Shown: positions 46,157 through 55,850 of the stretch, piece by piece
Numbering within the stretch: position 1 is the stretch's first letter
Layout: each line of letters opens with the position of its first letter
NCBI GenBank assembly: GCA_963682025.1
Contig: OY821519.1
Span: forward strand, 66,396,783-66,460,782
DNA length: 64,000 nucleotides
DNA from: Cordilura impudica
Taxonomy: Eukaryota > Arthropoda > Insecta > Diptera > Scathophagidae
Reading direction: 5' to 3'
Notes under the pieces: model-generated
What the model saw: the letters and a program-made list of their open reading frames with translations, nothing else
Told to the model about the DNA's origin: nothing
Database searches by the model: none
Program-made: the position numbers and the translations under genes

Positions 46157-47521
46157 AACTTACATCCCAAGTTTATCAAGATCATTTTCTTTCAAGTTCT
46201 TTCCCTACAAAATGAAAATTAGCAAAAATAATACCAATTCCAAAATCGAAAACGGAGTATCGCCCAATAGCTATATTAAGCCTTCTTTCAAAAGTAATGG
46301 AAAAACTACTACATCTACAAATGAGCAATTATATAAACGAAAATCAACTAATGTCTGACAAGCAGTCCGGATTTCGTTCTAACCACAGTTGTACTACAGC
46401 TTTGGTTAATGTAACCGAGAATATAAGACGTCAACTTGACTGTGGTAATACAAACTTTTTGGTACTTCTCGACCATTCAAAGGCGTTCGATACAGTAAAC
46501 CATTATACACTATGCATGAAGCTAAAACACTTTTTTAACTTTTCATCCAATTCTACGCAGTTTTTACATTCATACCTCACAAATCGGACTCTGTCTGTCT
46601 ACGTTAATAATTCGACCTCAAAACCTGTAACACTCACGAGAGGCGTACCTAAAGGATCGATTCTGGGTCCACTTCTTTTTTCCGTCTATGCCAATGATTT
46701 GCCACAACAACTGTCTCACTGCAAAATACATATGTAGCGGACGACGTTCAGCTGTATCTGAGTAGTCCAGTAAGCTCCATAGAAGAAAATGTTGAAAAGC
46801 TAAACTATGACCTTCATAAAATACATTTTTGGGTCACTGCAAATGGAGTTTGTCTCAACCCGCATAAATCAAAATGTTTGATTATTCATAAAAAAAACTT
46901 TTCAGCCTGTTCTTGAACATGATATACTAATAAATCATCAGAAAATCGAGATTGTAAAAAAGGTAAAAAATTTTGGCATAGTGTTCAATAACAACTTGAC
47001 TTGGTCAAGCCACGTAGATACACTTGTGGTTCAAACGTATATAAAGCTAAATTCGCTTTGGGTAACTCAGTATTTTATGCCGTTAAGAGTGAGACATCTT
47101 CCTGCAAAGGCATACTTAATACCTGGTCTACTTTATGGCCGTGAACTTTTTGGCAACTGCGACTACGCCAGCAAGAAAAAACTAAATATTTTGTACAACA
47201 ATATTGTTAGATATGTTTATGGACTGAAGAACGTGATAGTGTTTCGACTTTCTCAAAAAGTCTTTATGGAGTCTCATTCGATAACCTTCATAACATAAGG
47301 GATTTAATGTTTTTGCACAAAATTATTTTCACCGAGAAACCACTATATCTTTATGATCAAATACAGTTTGCTAGATCCGGAAGGGGCAAAAAACTTAATA
47401 TCTCTATGCGTCGATGCCTTGTGTCAGAATGACAATTTTTCATAAATGCAATTCCACACAGCCAACAATTAGTTAGCAACGCGATACATTTCAAAAAATT
47501 TTTGTTTAGTTACTTTGTTTA
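46157..47521 (+). pseudogene. Reverse transcriptase and C-terminal region (copy ii)
   Basis: After the insertion: LHPKFIKIIF, EKLLHLQMSNYINENQLMSD, KQSGFRSNHSCTTAL (RT motif 2), FLVLLDHSKAFDTVNH (motif with a catalytic Asp, about 46455-46500), GVPKGSILGPLLF (about 46646-46680) and then AT-GTAGCGGACGACG. In that last box a 2-bp loss destroys the YADD frame (about 46730-46745). The C-terminal region follows (LIPGLLYGRELFGNCDYASK, about 47120-47175), with a further shift near 47230 and a stop for Trp at about 47432. The copy is dead but informative about domain order. Compared with copy iii it has K for Q in GVPQGS. Confidence 0.85.
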
Positions 47522-47722
47522 AATATATTTAATTTTCATTTCTTTAAATTCATGAATTTTAATAATTTCTTGTATTTATTATACTTTATTTTAAATAAGT
47601 TATAATTTTTTTTTTATTGTATTTTAATTTTGTGGCGAATTTTTGAACGATGAAAATCCTGTACTTTATTACAAGACATGTCTTGTTGTACAGGAAATTA
47701 ATAAATAAATAATAATAATAAT

Positions 47723-48012
47723 ATGTCTGATTTTATAAATTTAATAACCCAAAGAGAAACAGCTTAAAACTTTCTTTCGAAGTGCAAAATTGAATAGTGC
47801 GATTCAATTTTTTTTAACGGCCATTTCATTTATTGAGTTCGTTACAAGCACGATTTAACGTACTTTTTACTGAACAATTAGTGCGATGGTACGATACATT
47901 AAGTATATGATGATTATGACGTAACGTTCTAGGGGGGACATAAAAAGATATCTGAGAGAGCAAATCACGACAATCAATACCACAAGTAATTAAATCAAAT
48001 ATACACAATAAG
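47723..48012 (-). pseudogene. C-terminal fragment of another non-LTR reverse transcriptase
   Basis: Minus strand, about 60 open codons from 48008 (LITCGIDCRDLLSQISFYVP, then LNVSYHRTNCSVKSTLNRAC), followed after a stop by LNRTIQFCTSKESFKLFLFG. The 'F.VP...R......Y.RTN.....LNR.C' arrangement matches the end of Jockey/CR1-type ORF2 proteins. It lies tail to tail with copy ii, sharing the (TAA)/(TTA) stretch at 47700-47722. Identification is by motif layout only. Confidence 0.5.
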
Positions 48013-48867
48013 CTTTGAAAACTACGCGTTGAATATAGAACATAATTTAGAAACTTTTCATTTTAGCGATTTTTGATTTTGGCGATTTTTGTGTTTTGCG
48101 ATTTTTGGAAATAAATGTACTTGTTAAAAGCTTCAAGGCTGTCGCTTCCATAGTATTTCATATTTTTTTGTATAGGAAATGCCTCGCCCACTAATCCTGT
48201 CCGCCCATTTTTTAGCTGACTACTCACATTAATATATGATAGACTCGTACAAAGCGTCGAGGCTTTCCCTTTGGGTTACTCCAGTTCTATGATGCCAGTT
48301 TTTATTCGACTATTCGCATGTATAATATGAGTGTACGCAAAGTCCCAAAGCTCTCACTATTACAGTACTATAGATATATGAAATATTGATATATGAAATT
48401 TGTCATAGTACTCAGTCTATATGTACATTAGCTTGGGTCGTTTTATTTTTTTTTCGAAAATTCTTTTGGAATAGTAAAATTTTTTTGTGAAATGATTAAA
48501 AATTATCGTAGCCAAAATATTTTTTGATTCTGTTGGGTTTAACATGCCGCGCGTAATATTTAAAAGTTTGAAAAAATGTATTTAGAAGTGAAAAATTTTC
48601 GTATGCAAGCACATATGTACATATGTATGGACGAATAAGTTTTATTCGTTTTTCTGAATAATTACATACATACATATGAATGCAAATGCTTACTGTTAAT
48701 TTCGACTACACGAGAAAAGAACCAAAAAAATGATATAAATTGGCGACGAGCTGACAAAACATAGCGGTACTTTTTGGACTATTTTGAATTTATTATTGCC
48801 ACGAGACATTTCTCTGTCTCTAGCTATTTCAGTGTGAAATAAATATTGATAGTGTCGGTTGTAAATA

Positions 48868-51140
48868 ATGGAAACAAGAGCAGCTTGTAAAGAAAAAATT
48901 TATATTTGCCCACTATTTGGTGAAGCAAAACAGTTTATTAGCAATGAGCTACCAGCTTTTGAAGATGTGATGAAATGCTATGAATTTCATAGATTTAATA
49001 TAAAGCAGTCAAAACAAACGACGAAAGAGCCTTTGATTTTGGAAATATGTGAGATAGTTGCGCTTGAAATAGAGGATATATGGGCAAAGGCTTCAATTCC
49101 TACATTTAGCCATATACGAGCGCTCCAAATGATTAAAAATTACCATGAAAAGTGTAAGAAATTTTTAAAGCTAAAAAGTGAGAACACAAAAGAAGAATTC
49201 TTACACCAAATCAAACTTATTTTTGATATATGTATGTTCTTGCAAATGCAAACGAATTGAATCGTGTTGCTGTCCAAAGGAGAGAATGGTACCTCAACTA
49301 GAGCGTCAGTTTCTGATTGATCAACGCACTGAGAGAAAGATGGTAATTGGCGGTATCGATGCTAAGCAAACAGCAAAACTGCAAAAGAGGATAAGTAGAC
49401 GCTCAATTAAAACTTCCGTTGAATCAGCCGTTAATCAGTCAATGAAAGAGCAGGAGCAATTTTCATCTTTCGATAAATCATCCGAAACAGAAAAGTCAAA
49501 CAGCTCCTTAGAAGAAATTAAGCTTCCAAATGTTGATCTTCCAAATGTGAAATCTCAAACAACAAAATACAACAATTTTCCAACTTTGGCTCTCACCTGC
49601 GACCGTTATGGTGTCTCAGACAGAGCAGCGTCAGCTATAGCTTCAGCTGTATTACACGACATATCAGCTGATGTTGGTGTTATAGATAAATCGAGACTTC
49701 GGCGGGCGAAGGATAAAAATCGTGCTGCGCTTTCGAGTAATGAAGAGCACATTGATATTAATGCATTATATTTTGACGGGCGGAAGGTATTTTAATATTC
49801 ATGCATTTCATTATTTTATAAAATTCTCCATGAATCTTCTTTTCATATTTTTATTGTAACAATAGGACAAAACCCTGAAGATAGTACGAAATGGGGCAAA
49901 AAACTATAGGCAGCAAGTGAAGGAGGAACATACTATGGTTCTCATCGAACCTGGCTCGCGTTACCTTGGTTATGCTTCTCCAGCTGTAGGAACTGCTAAA
50001 GGTATAGAAGAATCCATGGAAGATATACTTCTAAAAAAAAAATTCATCTTAATAATTTGGAGGCAATTGGATGTGATGGTACTGTGGTAAATACAGGAAA
50101 AGATAATGGCGTGATAAGGCTGTTTGAAAAAAATCTTCAGTGCCCACTGCAGTGGATTATTTGTATGTTTCATTTGAATGAATTGCCTCTTAGGCACCTG
50201 TTTAATAAACTAGATGGTTCTACAATTGGACCTTCTTCTTCCATTGGCCCCATCGGGAAATTGATAGAAAACTGTAAAAAACTACCAATTATATCTTATA
50301 GAATAATACAAAGTGAACTTCCAGATCTTCAATCAGAAAACATCAGCACTGATCAAAAATATCTATATGAAATGAGAAACGCTATAATAAATGGAAATTG
50401 TCCTGAAGATTTAGCATTAAGAGCTCCAGGAAAGTTGTCAAATGCACGATGGCTGACAAAGGCGAATAAAATATTGCGTCTTTATGTAGCAACACAAAAC
50501 CCGTCAGAAAACTTGATGATATTGGGAGAATTTGTGATTAAAGTATACGCTCCTCTCTGGTTTGAAATAAAAACTCATTCAAAAGTAATTCATGGCTCCA
50601 AAAACTTTTGGAAACTAATTAAATACTCTCGATATCTTCCGATCCAATTAAAAACAATTATTGACCCAGTAATTCAACGTAACGCATTCTTTGCGCATAC
50701 AGAAAACGTTCTTTTGGCGATGTTATGTGACGATGAAAAAAGTGAGAGAAATCGCAGTCGAAAGGATTATTAAAGCTAGAAGTTCTACAGATAAAGGCAA
50801 GAATCCGCGTATATTTATTGTGCCTAAGATTAATTTCGATGCAGAAAATTATTATGACATCATTACTTGGGAGGATGTTGTTGTAGAGCCACCTGTTCTT
50901 CGACAAATTGTAAATGAAGAATTCCACACGTTTATTCAAAGTCTGGAGAACAAGACGCCATATTTTATAGAACTGCCTTGTCATAGGCAGGCCGGTGAAC
51001 GAACAGTAAAACTGGTGAAGGAAGTATCTTCAACGTTATGTGACAAAGAATCAAGAGATGGATCCATAAAAGCTGCTTTAGCTTCAAGACAACTTATGCC
51101 AAAATTCGAAAGCAAAAAAGATTTTGTAGGAAAAATTTAA
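48868..51140 (+). pseudogene. Transposase-like gene of unassigned family, one intron, three frameshifts
   Basis: Start ATG at 48868 in TAATGGAAACA. Exon 1 encodes an N-terminal region of about 130 residues, then a Cys-rich patch (CSCKCKRIESCCCPKE, about 49229-49275), FLIDQRTERKM, a basic segment, then TCDRYGVSDRAASAIASAVL and INALYFDGRK (to 49786). A GT...AG intron of 79 bp (49787-49865, phase 0) follows. Exon 2 reads DKTLKI, EEHTMVLIEPGSRYLGYASP, then AIGCDGTVVNTG (about 50063-50098), PLQWIICMFHLNELPLRHLF (about 50135-50195), NARWLTKANKILRLY (about 50435-50487), DPVIQRNAFFAHTENVLLAM, and finally PCHRQAGERTVKLVKEV and SRDG.IKAALASRQLMPKFE to the stop at 51140. Frameshifts: a 4-bp ATGT duplication near 49228, the A-run at about 50032-50042, and the A-run at about 50738-50743. 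The GCDG, C..H..ELP, RW and late E boxes parallel hAT transposases. I recall the family as uncharacterised proteins in many animal genomes. Confidence 0.7.
49787..49865 (+). other. Spliceosomal intron (79 bp) in the transposase-like gene
   Basis: FDGRK (ending cggaag at 49786) is followed by GTATTTTAATATTC. The intron ends with an AT-rich tract and ACAATAG at 49865. Removing it joins GRK to DKTLKI in phase 0, restoring one continuous protein segment. The length is typical of short fly introns. Confidence 0.75.
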
Positions 51141-51594
51141 AAATGCATATTACTTTAACCTACATCTACATTCTCTAATATTTTGTATGATAAAAACAAT
51201 AAATTAGACACTCACATTTTTTTTAAATTATTAGAACTTTTATATGTGTTGCGCGGATTGGAGATTATATTATATTAAAGTAAAAATTCAGCAAATGGGT
51301 TTTTTCGATTAAATACAACTTTTTATCACTATCCCAAAGGAAAATACGATAATTATTTTTACCCCATACATGTGCGACCCACCTTAATGTACATGATATT
51401 ATAAATTCAGTTTGAATGGGAGGTGCCACGCCCACTAAATATATCAACAAAATTTATAGGATCTAATTCCTTCGAGATAAACAGAAGATCGGTTCAATGG
51501 TTTAGCATCTTATAATTTACAACCAAACAATCATACATACTTTCGCTTTTATATACAATATTGATTTTTATATTAAAATTCTATGACTGTCTAA

Positions 51595-52036
51595 TACCGC
51601 AAAAATATATACAAACAAAATTTGAGAAGAATCAGTGCAATATTTTTGTTTTTTGATAGATTTAAGTGAAGATCGGGAAGCAGCTCTATATAGGGCCTAT
51701 GACTAAGAGTTGTCCAATAGGGTTCATTTTTGGACTACTGATTAACGGATGTAATATATACATACAAACCCAATTTGACTAAGATTTGTATGATAATTTG
51801 GATCTTATGGCAATATATGTTGATTTCATAGGGGTCATTTGTATGGGGGCTAGGTCTGAACATGGACCGATTCTCACCAATTTCATTAGCGTTCATCCCA
51901 TGGCCGATAAAAGATCAAATACCAAATTTCGTCAAAATATATTCATATTTGCGACCTGCAGTTTGATTACAAGCTTTACATGGACACACAGACGGACGGA
52001 CGGACGGACGGACGGACGGACGGATATCGTTAAATC
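51595..52036 (+). mobile_element. INE-1/DINE-1-like fragment, both ends missing
   Basis: Begins at 'aaaaatatatacaaacaaaatttgag' and runs to a long GGAC tract (about eight units, 51991-52022) and 'atatcgttaaatcg'. There it is joined directly to retrotransposon copy iii. Confidence 0.8.
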
Positions 52037-53336
52037 GTTAATGTAACCGAGAATATAAGACGTCAACTTGACTGTGGTAATACAAACTTTTTGATACTTC
52101 TCGACCATTCAAAGGCGTTCGATACAGTAAACCATTATACACTATGCATGAAGCTAAAACACTTTTTTAACTTTTTATCCACTTCTACGCAGCTTTTACA
52201 TTCATACCTCACAAATCGGACTCAATCTGTATACGTTAATAATTCGACCTCAAGACCTGTAACGCTCACGAAAGGCGTATCTCAAGGATCGATTCTGGGT
52301 CCACTTCTTTTTTCCGTCTATGCCAATGATTTGCCACAACAACTATCTCACTGCAAAATGCACATGTATGCGGACGACGTTGAGCTGTATATCAGTAATC
52401 CAGCAACTCCATAGAGGAAAATGTTAAAAACCTAAACTATGACCTCAATATAATGGACCACTGCAAATGGACTTTGTCTCAACCCACATAAATCAAAACG
52501 CTTGGTTATTCATAAAAAAAAAGCTTTTCAGCCTGTTCTTGAACATGATATACTAATAAACAATCAGAAAATCGAGATTGTAAAATAGGTAAAAATATCT
52601 TGGCATAGTGTTCAATAACAACTTGACTTGGTAAAGCCACGTAGATACCTTGTAGTTCAAACGTATGTAAGCTAAGATCGCTTTGGGTAACTCAGTATTT
52701 TATGCCGTTAGTAGTGAGACATCTTCTTGCAAAGGCATACCTAATTCCTGGTCTACTTTATGGCCTTGAACTTTTTGCAACTGCGACTACGCCAGCAAGA
52801 AAAAACTAAATATTTTTTACAACAATATTGTTAGATATGTTTATGGACTGAAGAATATAGTGTTAGTGATAGTGTTTCGACTTTCTCAAAAAGTCTTTAT
52901 GGAGTCACATTCGATAACCTTCTTAACATAAGGGTTTTAATGTTTTTGCACAAAATTATTATGATCAAATACAGTTTGCTAGATCCAGAAGGGATAAAAA
53001 ACTTATTATTTCTATGCGTCGATGCCTTTTGTCAGAATGGCAATTTTTCATAAACGCCATACGTCTTTGGAATGCAATTCCACACAACCATCAATTAGTT
53101 AGCAACGCGATAAATTTTAAGAAAATTTTGTTTAGCTACTTTGCTTAAATATATTTGATTTTCATTTTTAAATTCATGAATTTTGATAATATCTTGTATT
53201 TATTTATTTTATTTTATATTAAATAAGTTATAAATTTTTTTTATTGTATTTAATTTTGTGGCGAATTTTTGAACGATGAAAATCCTGTACTTTAATTATA
53301 AGATATGTCTTGTTGTACAGGAAATTAATAAAGAAA
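52037..53336 (+). mobile_element. TAA-tailed I/Jockey-type non-LTR retrotransposon, copy iii
   Basis: 5'-truncated inside the reverse transcriptase (starts TTAATGTAACCGAGAATATA, equivalent to 46408 of copy ii). It ends with the AAGATATGTCTTGTTGTACAG motif and ATTAATAAAGAAATA. The tail passes into TTATTAATTATTAATTA. Confidence 0.8.
52040..53150 (+). pseudogene. Reverse transcriptase (partial), copy iii
   Basis: Open from about 52091: ILLDHSKAFDTVNH with a catalytic Asp, GVSQGSILGPLLF and an intact MYADDVELY box (about 52362-52390). The frame closes at 52414, followed by small deletions. C-terminal landmarks remain in pieces (LIPGLLYGLELF about 52741-52776, LLSEWQFFINA about 53027-53060, LWNAIPHN about 53065-53090) to a stop near 53148. 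It is the only copy in the window with an undamaged catalytic YADD context. Confidence 0.8.
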
Positions 53337-53344
53337 TATTTATT

Positions 53345-53640
53345 AATTATTAATTATAAAGCAGAAATAATTACAGAAAATCTTTCAACTATTTTTTATA
53401 TGGAGAAAAAAGAGTTGGAAGAGGCAAGAGCTGGCGAAGATAATTTCTGGAAATATTTAGCAGACGATAAGTATCCGAGTCTAGAAAAATATGCCGAAAG
53501 TTTATACGCCTGTTTTGATTGAACATATTTATGCAAATCAGTATCTTCTCAAATGAAATTAATAAAGTCAAAATACCGAACGAGCTTATGAATAAATTTT
53601 AGAAAACATACAATCTATATTTAAATAATGTAACATCAGG
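53345..53640 (+). pseudogene. hAT C-terminal dimerisation (hATC) region
   Basis: Reads AEIITENLSTIFYMEKKELE, DNFWKYLADDKYPSLEKYAE, SLYACF, then past a stop TYLCKSVSSQMKLIKSKYRT, SL and a stop. The 'FW....YP.L...A..L...FG.TYLCE..FS.MK..KSK.R..L' layout is diagnostic of the hATC region. It probably completes the hAT pseudogene that starts at 41988. It could instead be a separate solo fragment. Confidence 0.75.
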
Positions 53641-55469
53641 AAGTTCAAAATGAATTTTGTATATTCTTATGGACATCTGTTACTTCAACTTAAGTTAAAT
53701 GTTTAGTTTGTGATAATTTTTAATTATTTCTATTAATAAATATTATCATCATATGATTTTTGTTCTTATTAAATTTATTTTAGTACAAATAAGTTAATTT
53801 CAGCAATCCTTAAGAAATGAAATTTGGAACCTTAAATATTGTCTTCTCCTCTTACCATTAGTTTTAGAAAAGTAGATAGCGGTGCATTTTTTGCGCAAAG
53901 TCGATCTTATAGGAAAATTTGCTGACTCCTCTACTATATATATTATGTGTATATATTTATGTATTCTTTTTTTTTTTTGATAAAAGCGAAATCAAAATTT
54001 AAAGTCATTCTACTATTGTTGGCAAATAAAATTTGAAAAAGAAACCGCTAAAAAATAGAAACTTAAGTCCTTAGTCAGGGCATGAATTGAAAAAAGTAGA
54101 AAAACAAGCAAACACTAAAAACAAAATTGAAATTCTAATCTAAAGAACCACAATTGTTAAAGTTTAAGCTAAGAGCAGCAGTGACAACTAAAGGGATTCA
54201 GAAAAAGAGATATAAAAAAAAATATAGCAACAACAAAATAAAACTGCGACAATTTTGTAAATTCATTTTCCTTTTTATGAGAACACAAGTAACACTTGTA
54301 AGTTTTGCTTGTACATTCACTGATTTTTCTGGATAATATTGCTTGTTTTCAAAGTTTTTGTTGTATTTGTTATACAACATACTCGTATGTATGTGTGTGT
54401 GAGTGTGTTAAAATTGTTTACAAATTGTAGTCTTTTGTTGTCATGGTTGCATAAAAAAATACGTCCATTCATTTCTACAAATAAAAACTAGCAAGAAAAA
54501 AAAAGAAAACACTGAATGATTATACATGCTGAATTTCAGTACGATAGGATATCTGGTTCGGGCTATAGAAGAATATCTAAGAGCTACAAAAAGCTAACTA
54601 AAAACTCAAATTTCTTTCGCGATTTCTATCTGATTTTCAAGTAATCAATTTCATGACTTCAGAATTTTTAGGTTACTTTTATTAGGTCAAAACAAGAAAT
54701 GTTAAAATACGATTCCATGTGCGATTTTAAGAACGCTTACAAGTAGGAAATAATATTAGTGTCAGTACCACATTTTAAACATTTGTAAACAAATCATACA
54801 ATTATCTGGTAATTGCTTCAAAATTTTTATGTTTTTATTCACCCGAATCTTATTTGGAAACTTCTCGATTTGGATAGACTTGTAATTGTAGCTGTTGCAA
54901 ATGTCACACATTGTCGTGGTTATACTATATAAGTACTTTCATATGGATGTAATGCAGATATTTTTGAATGTCCTGTTGTTGTACGAAGAAGCGTCACATG
55001 TGTTTGCATAATTTATAATATATATTTTTTTTTTATTTCATTTCATTATATTTATGTATGTTCGTATCTGTAGTGCTTCGTATTTCTGCTTGTTCTTATT
55101 TCTTGTATTCAACACTTAAGTGGTTTTGCTATTTTGTACCAAATGTGTTAAAATTTTTCGTGTTTATTTATTTTCATTGTCACTAAACAAAAAGTCTTTT
55201 ATTAAGAAAAAAAAAAAACACAACATGAATACATAAGACTTTTGTGTGGAATGTTAATTTGTTTACTAAAATATCTAAAAAATTTTTTCTCAAAATGAAT
55301 GATGATTTCAAACACAAATGCTGTCAAGGAAATTATTTTAAAAAGATGTGAAATTTAATTTTATAGCATGCTTCAGAAATGTTTTTAATGGCGCAATTGA
55401 AATAATCTAACCCATAAAAACAAAGTTTTTATTAAAACACTTTCTTTCCTTATGCATATGAGTTTTGAA
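53641..55469. other. Unassigned AT-rich DNA
   Basis: 1.8 kb with no recognisable transposon or coding sequence. Frames at 54154-54380 on both strands are low-complexity products. Confidence 0.5.
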
Positions 55470-55850
55470 TATCTCCGTGACTGTGCGTGACTCTGTATGA
55501 ATATCTTAAAATTAATCTTTTGCTACAACAAGTCTTTGGACAAAGTTTCAGATCGATCGGATGCGGGGAAGTGAGGTTTTAATCTATCCGTGTGTATGCG
55601 TGACTATGCGGCACTATGTCAAAGTTATTCTTTTTTCACAGCAAGTGCATCGATCAAGTTTCAGATCGATTGGATGAGGGGAACTCACATTTAGATCACA
55701 CCGAGACAGTGCGTGACTATGCGTGACTGTGCGTGGCTATCCCAAAATTAGTCTGTAGTCACAACAAGACTATGGGCCAAGTTTCAGATCAATTGGATAA
55801 GGAGGAATTGGATTGCCCCACGACAGACAGACAGACAGAGAGATTGAGTT
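55470..55850. repeat. Minisatellite, second locus of the GTGACTGTGCG family
   Basis: Three units with the same building blocks as at 23085-23745 (CTCCGTGACTGTGCGTGACT, CAAGTTTCAGATCGATTGGA, TGAGGGG). It ends with a CGACAGACAGACAGACAGAGAG tract at about 55820-55841. Confidence 0.85.

Larger units (their letters stand above)
44150..47722 (+). mobile_element. TAA-tailed I/Jockey-type non-LTR retrotransposon, copy ii (most complete)
   Basis: Contains the endonuclease (from about 44170), linker, reverse transcriptase, C-terminal region to 47521 and a 3' untranslated region with AAGACATGTCTT and an (AAT)n/(TAA)n tail at about 47700-47722. The 750-bp TIR element (45410-46156) is inserted in the RT. 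The 5' limit is approximate; ORF1 is absent, so it is 5'-truncated. Confidence 0.8.
48429..51386 (+). mobile_element. Complete 2,958-bp DNA transposon with unassigned (hAT-like) transposase
   Basis: Ends are TAGCTTGGGTCG at the left and the complement of TAAGGTGGGTCG at the right. An 8-bp target duplication ATGTACAT lies at 48421-48428 and 51387-51394. Inner similarity (TTCTTTTGGAATAGT against the complement of TTTCCTTTGGGATAGT) extends the inverted repeat loosely. The surrounding DNA is one Helitron-like repeat, so the boundaries are supported by an empty-site comparison within the window. The gene occupies 48868-51140 on the plus strand with an AATAAA at about 51199. Length, ends and duplication fit the hAT superfamily in the broad sense. 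Confidence 0.8.
48150..51560 (-). mobile_element. Helitron-like repeat (GGAGGTGCCACGCCC family), split by the 2,958-bp transposon
   Basis: Left part 48150-48420 (GCTGTCGCTTCCATAGTA, ATGCCTCGCCCACTAATCCT, GACTACTCACATTAATAT, CTCTCACTATTACAGTACTATAGATATATG). Right part 51395-51560 (GGGAGGTGCCACGCCCACTA, GATCGGTTCAATGG, TTATAATTTACAACCAAACAATCATACAT). The two parts join as in the copy at 59.87-59.97 kb. The likely 5' end (complement of TC...) near 51560 is degraded. It carries no Rep/helicase gene. Confidence 0.65.
41988..53640 (+). pseudogene. hAT-superfamily transposase pseudogene split by nested insertions
   Basis: Pieces occur in protein order. A BED-type zinc finger C..C (RCLLCHYSVSLPKKGNLERHLKTEH) lies at 41988-42110. 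An SRNTV.KRV-type segment is in frame pieces at about 42360-42390. The catalytic-domain start LDESTD (about 42461-42480) follows, then TDGAPAMAG (about 42664-42690), the hAT Asp box. VLCAKVLNMQEIMNI lies at about 42787-42830, HTDVRWLSRSKF at 43697-43735, and SKYVVAIKKYLKALLNNVIT with a FPFDNSI piece at about 44001-44125. Sequence resembling the hAT C-terminal dimerisation domain lies at 53345-53640 (FWKYLADDKYPSLEKYAESLYACF, TYLCKSV.SQMKLIKSKYRTSL). Stops and shifts are frequent. That the 53-kb piece is the missing end of the 42-kb gene is inferred from order, orientation and lack of overlap. Confidence 0.6.
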
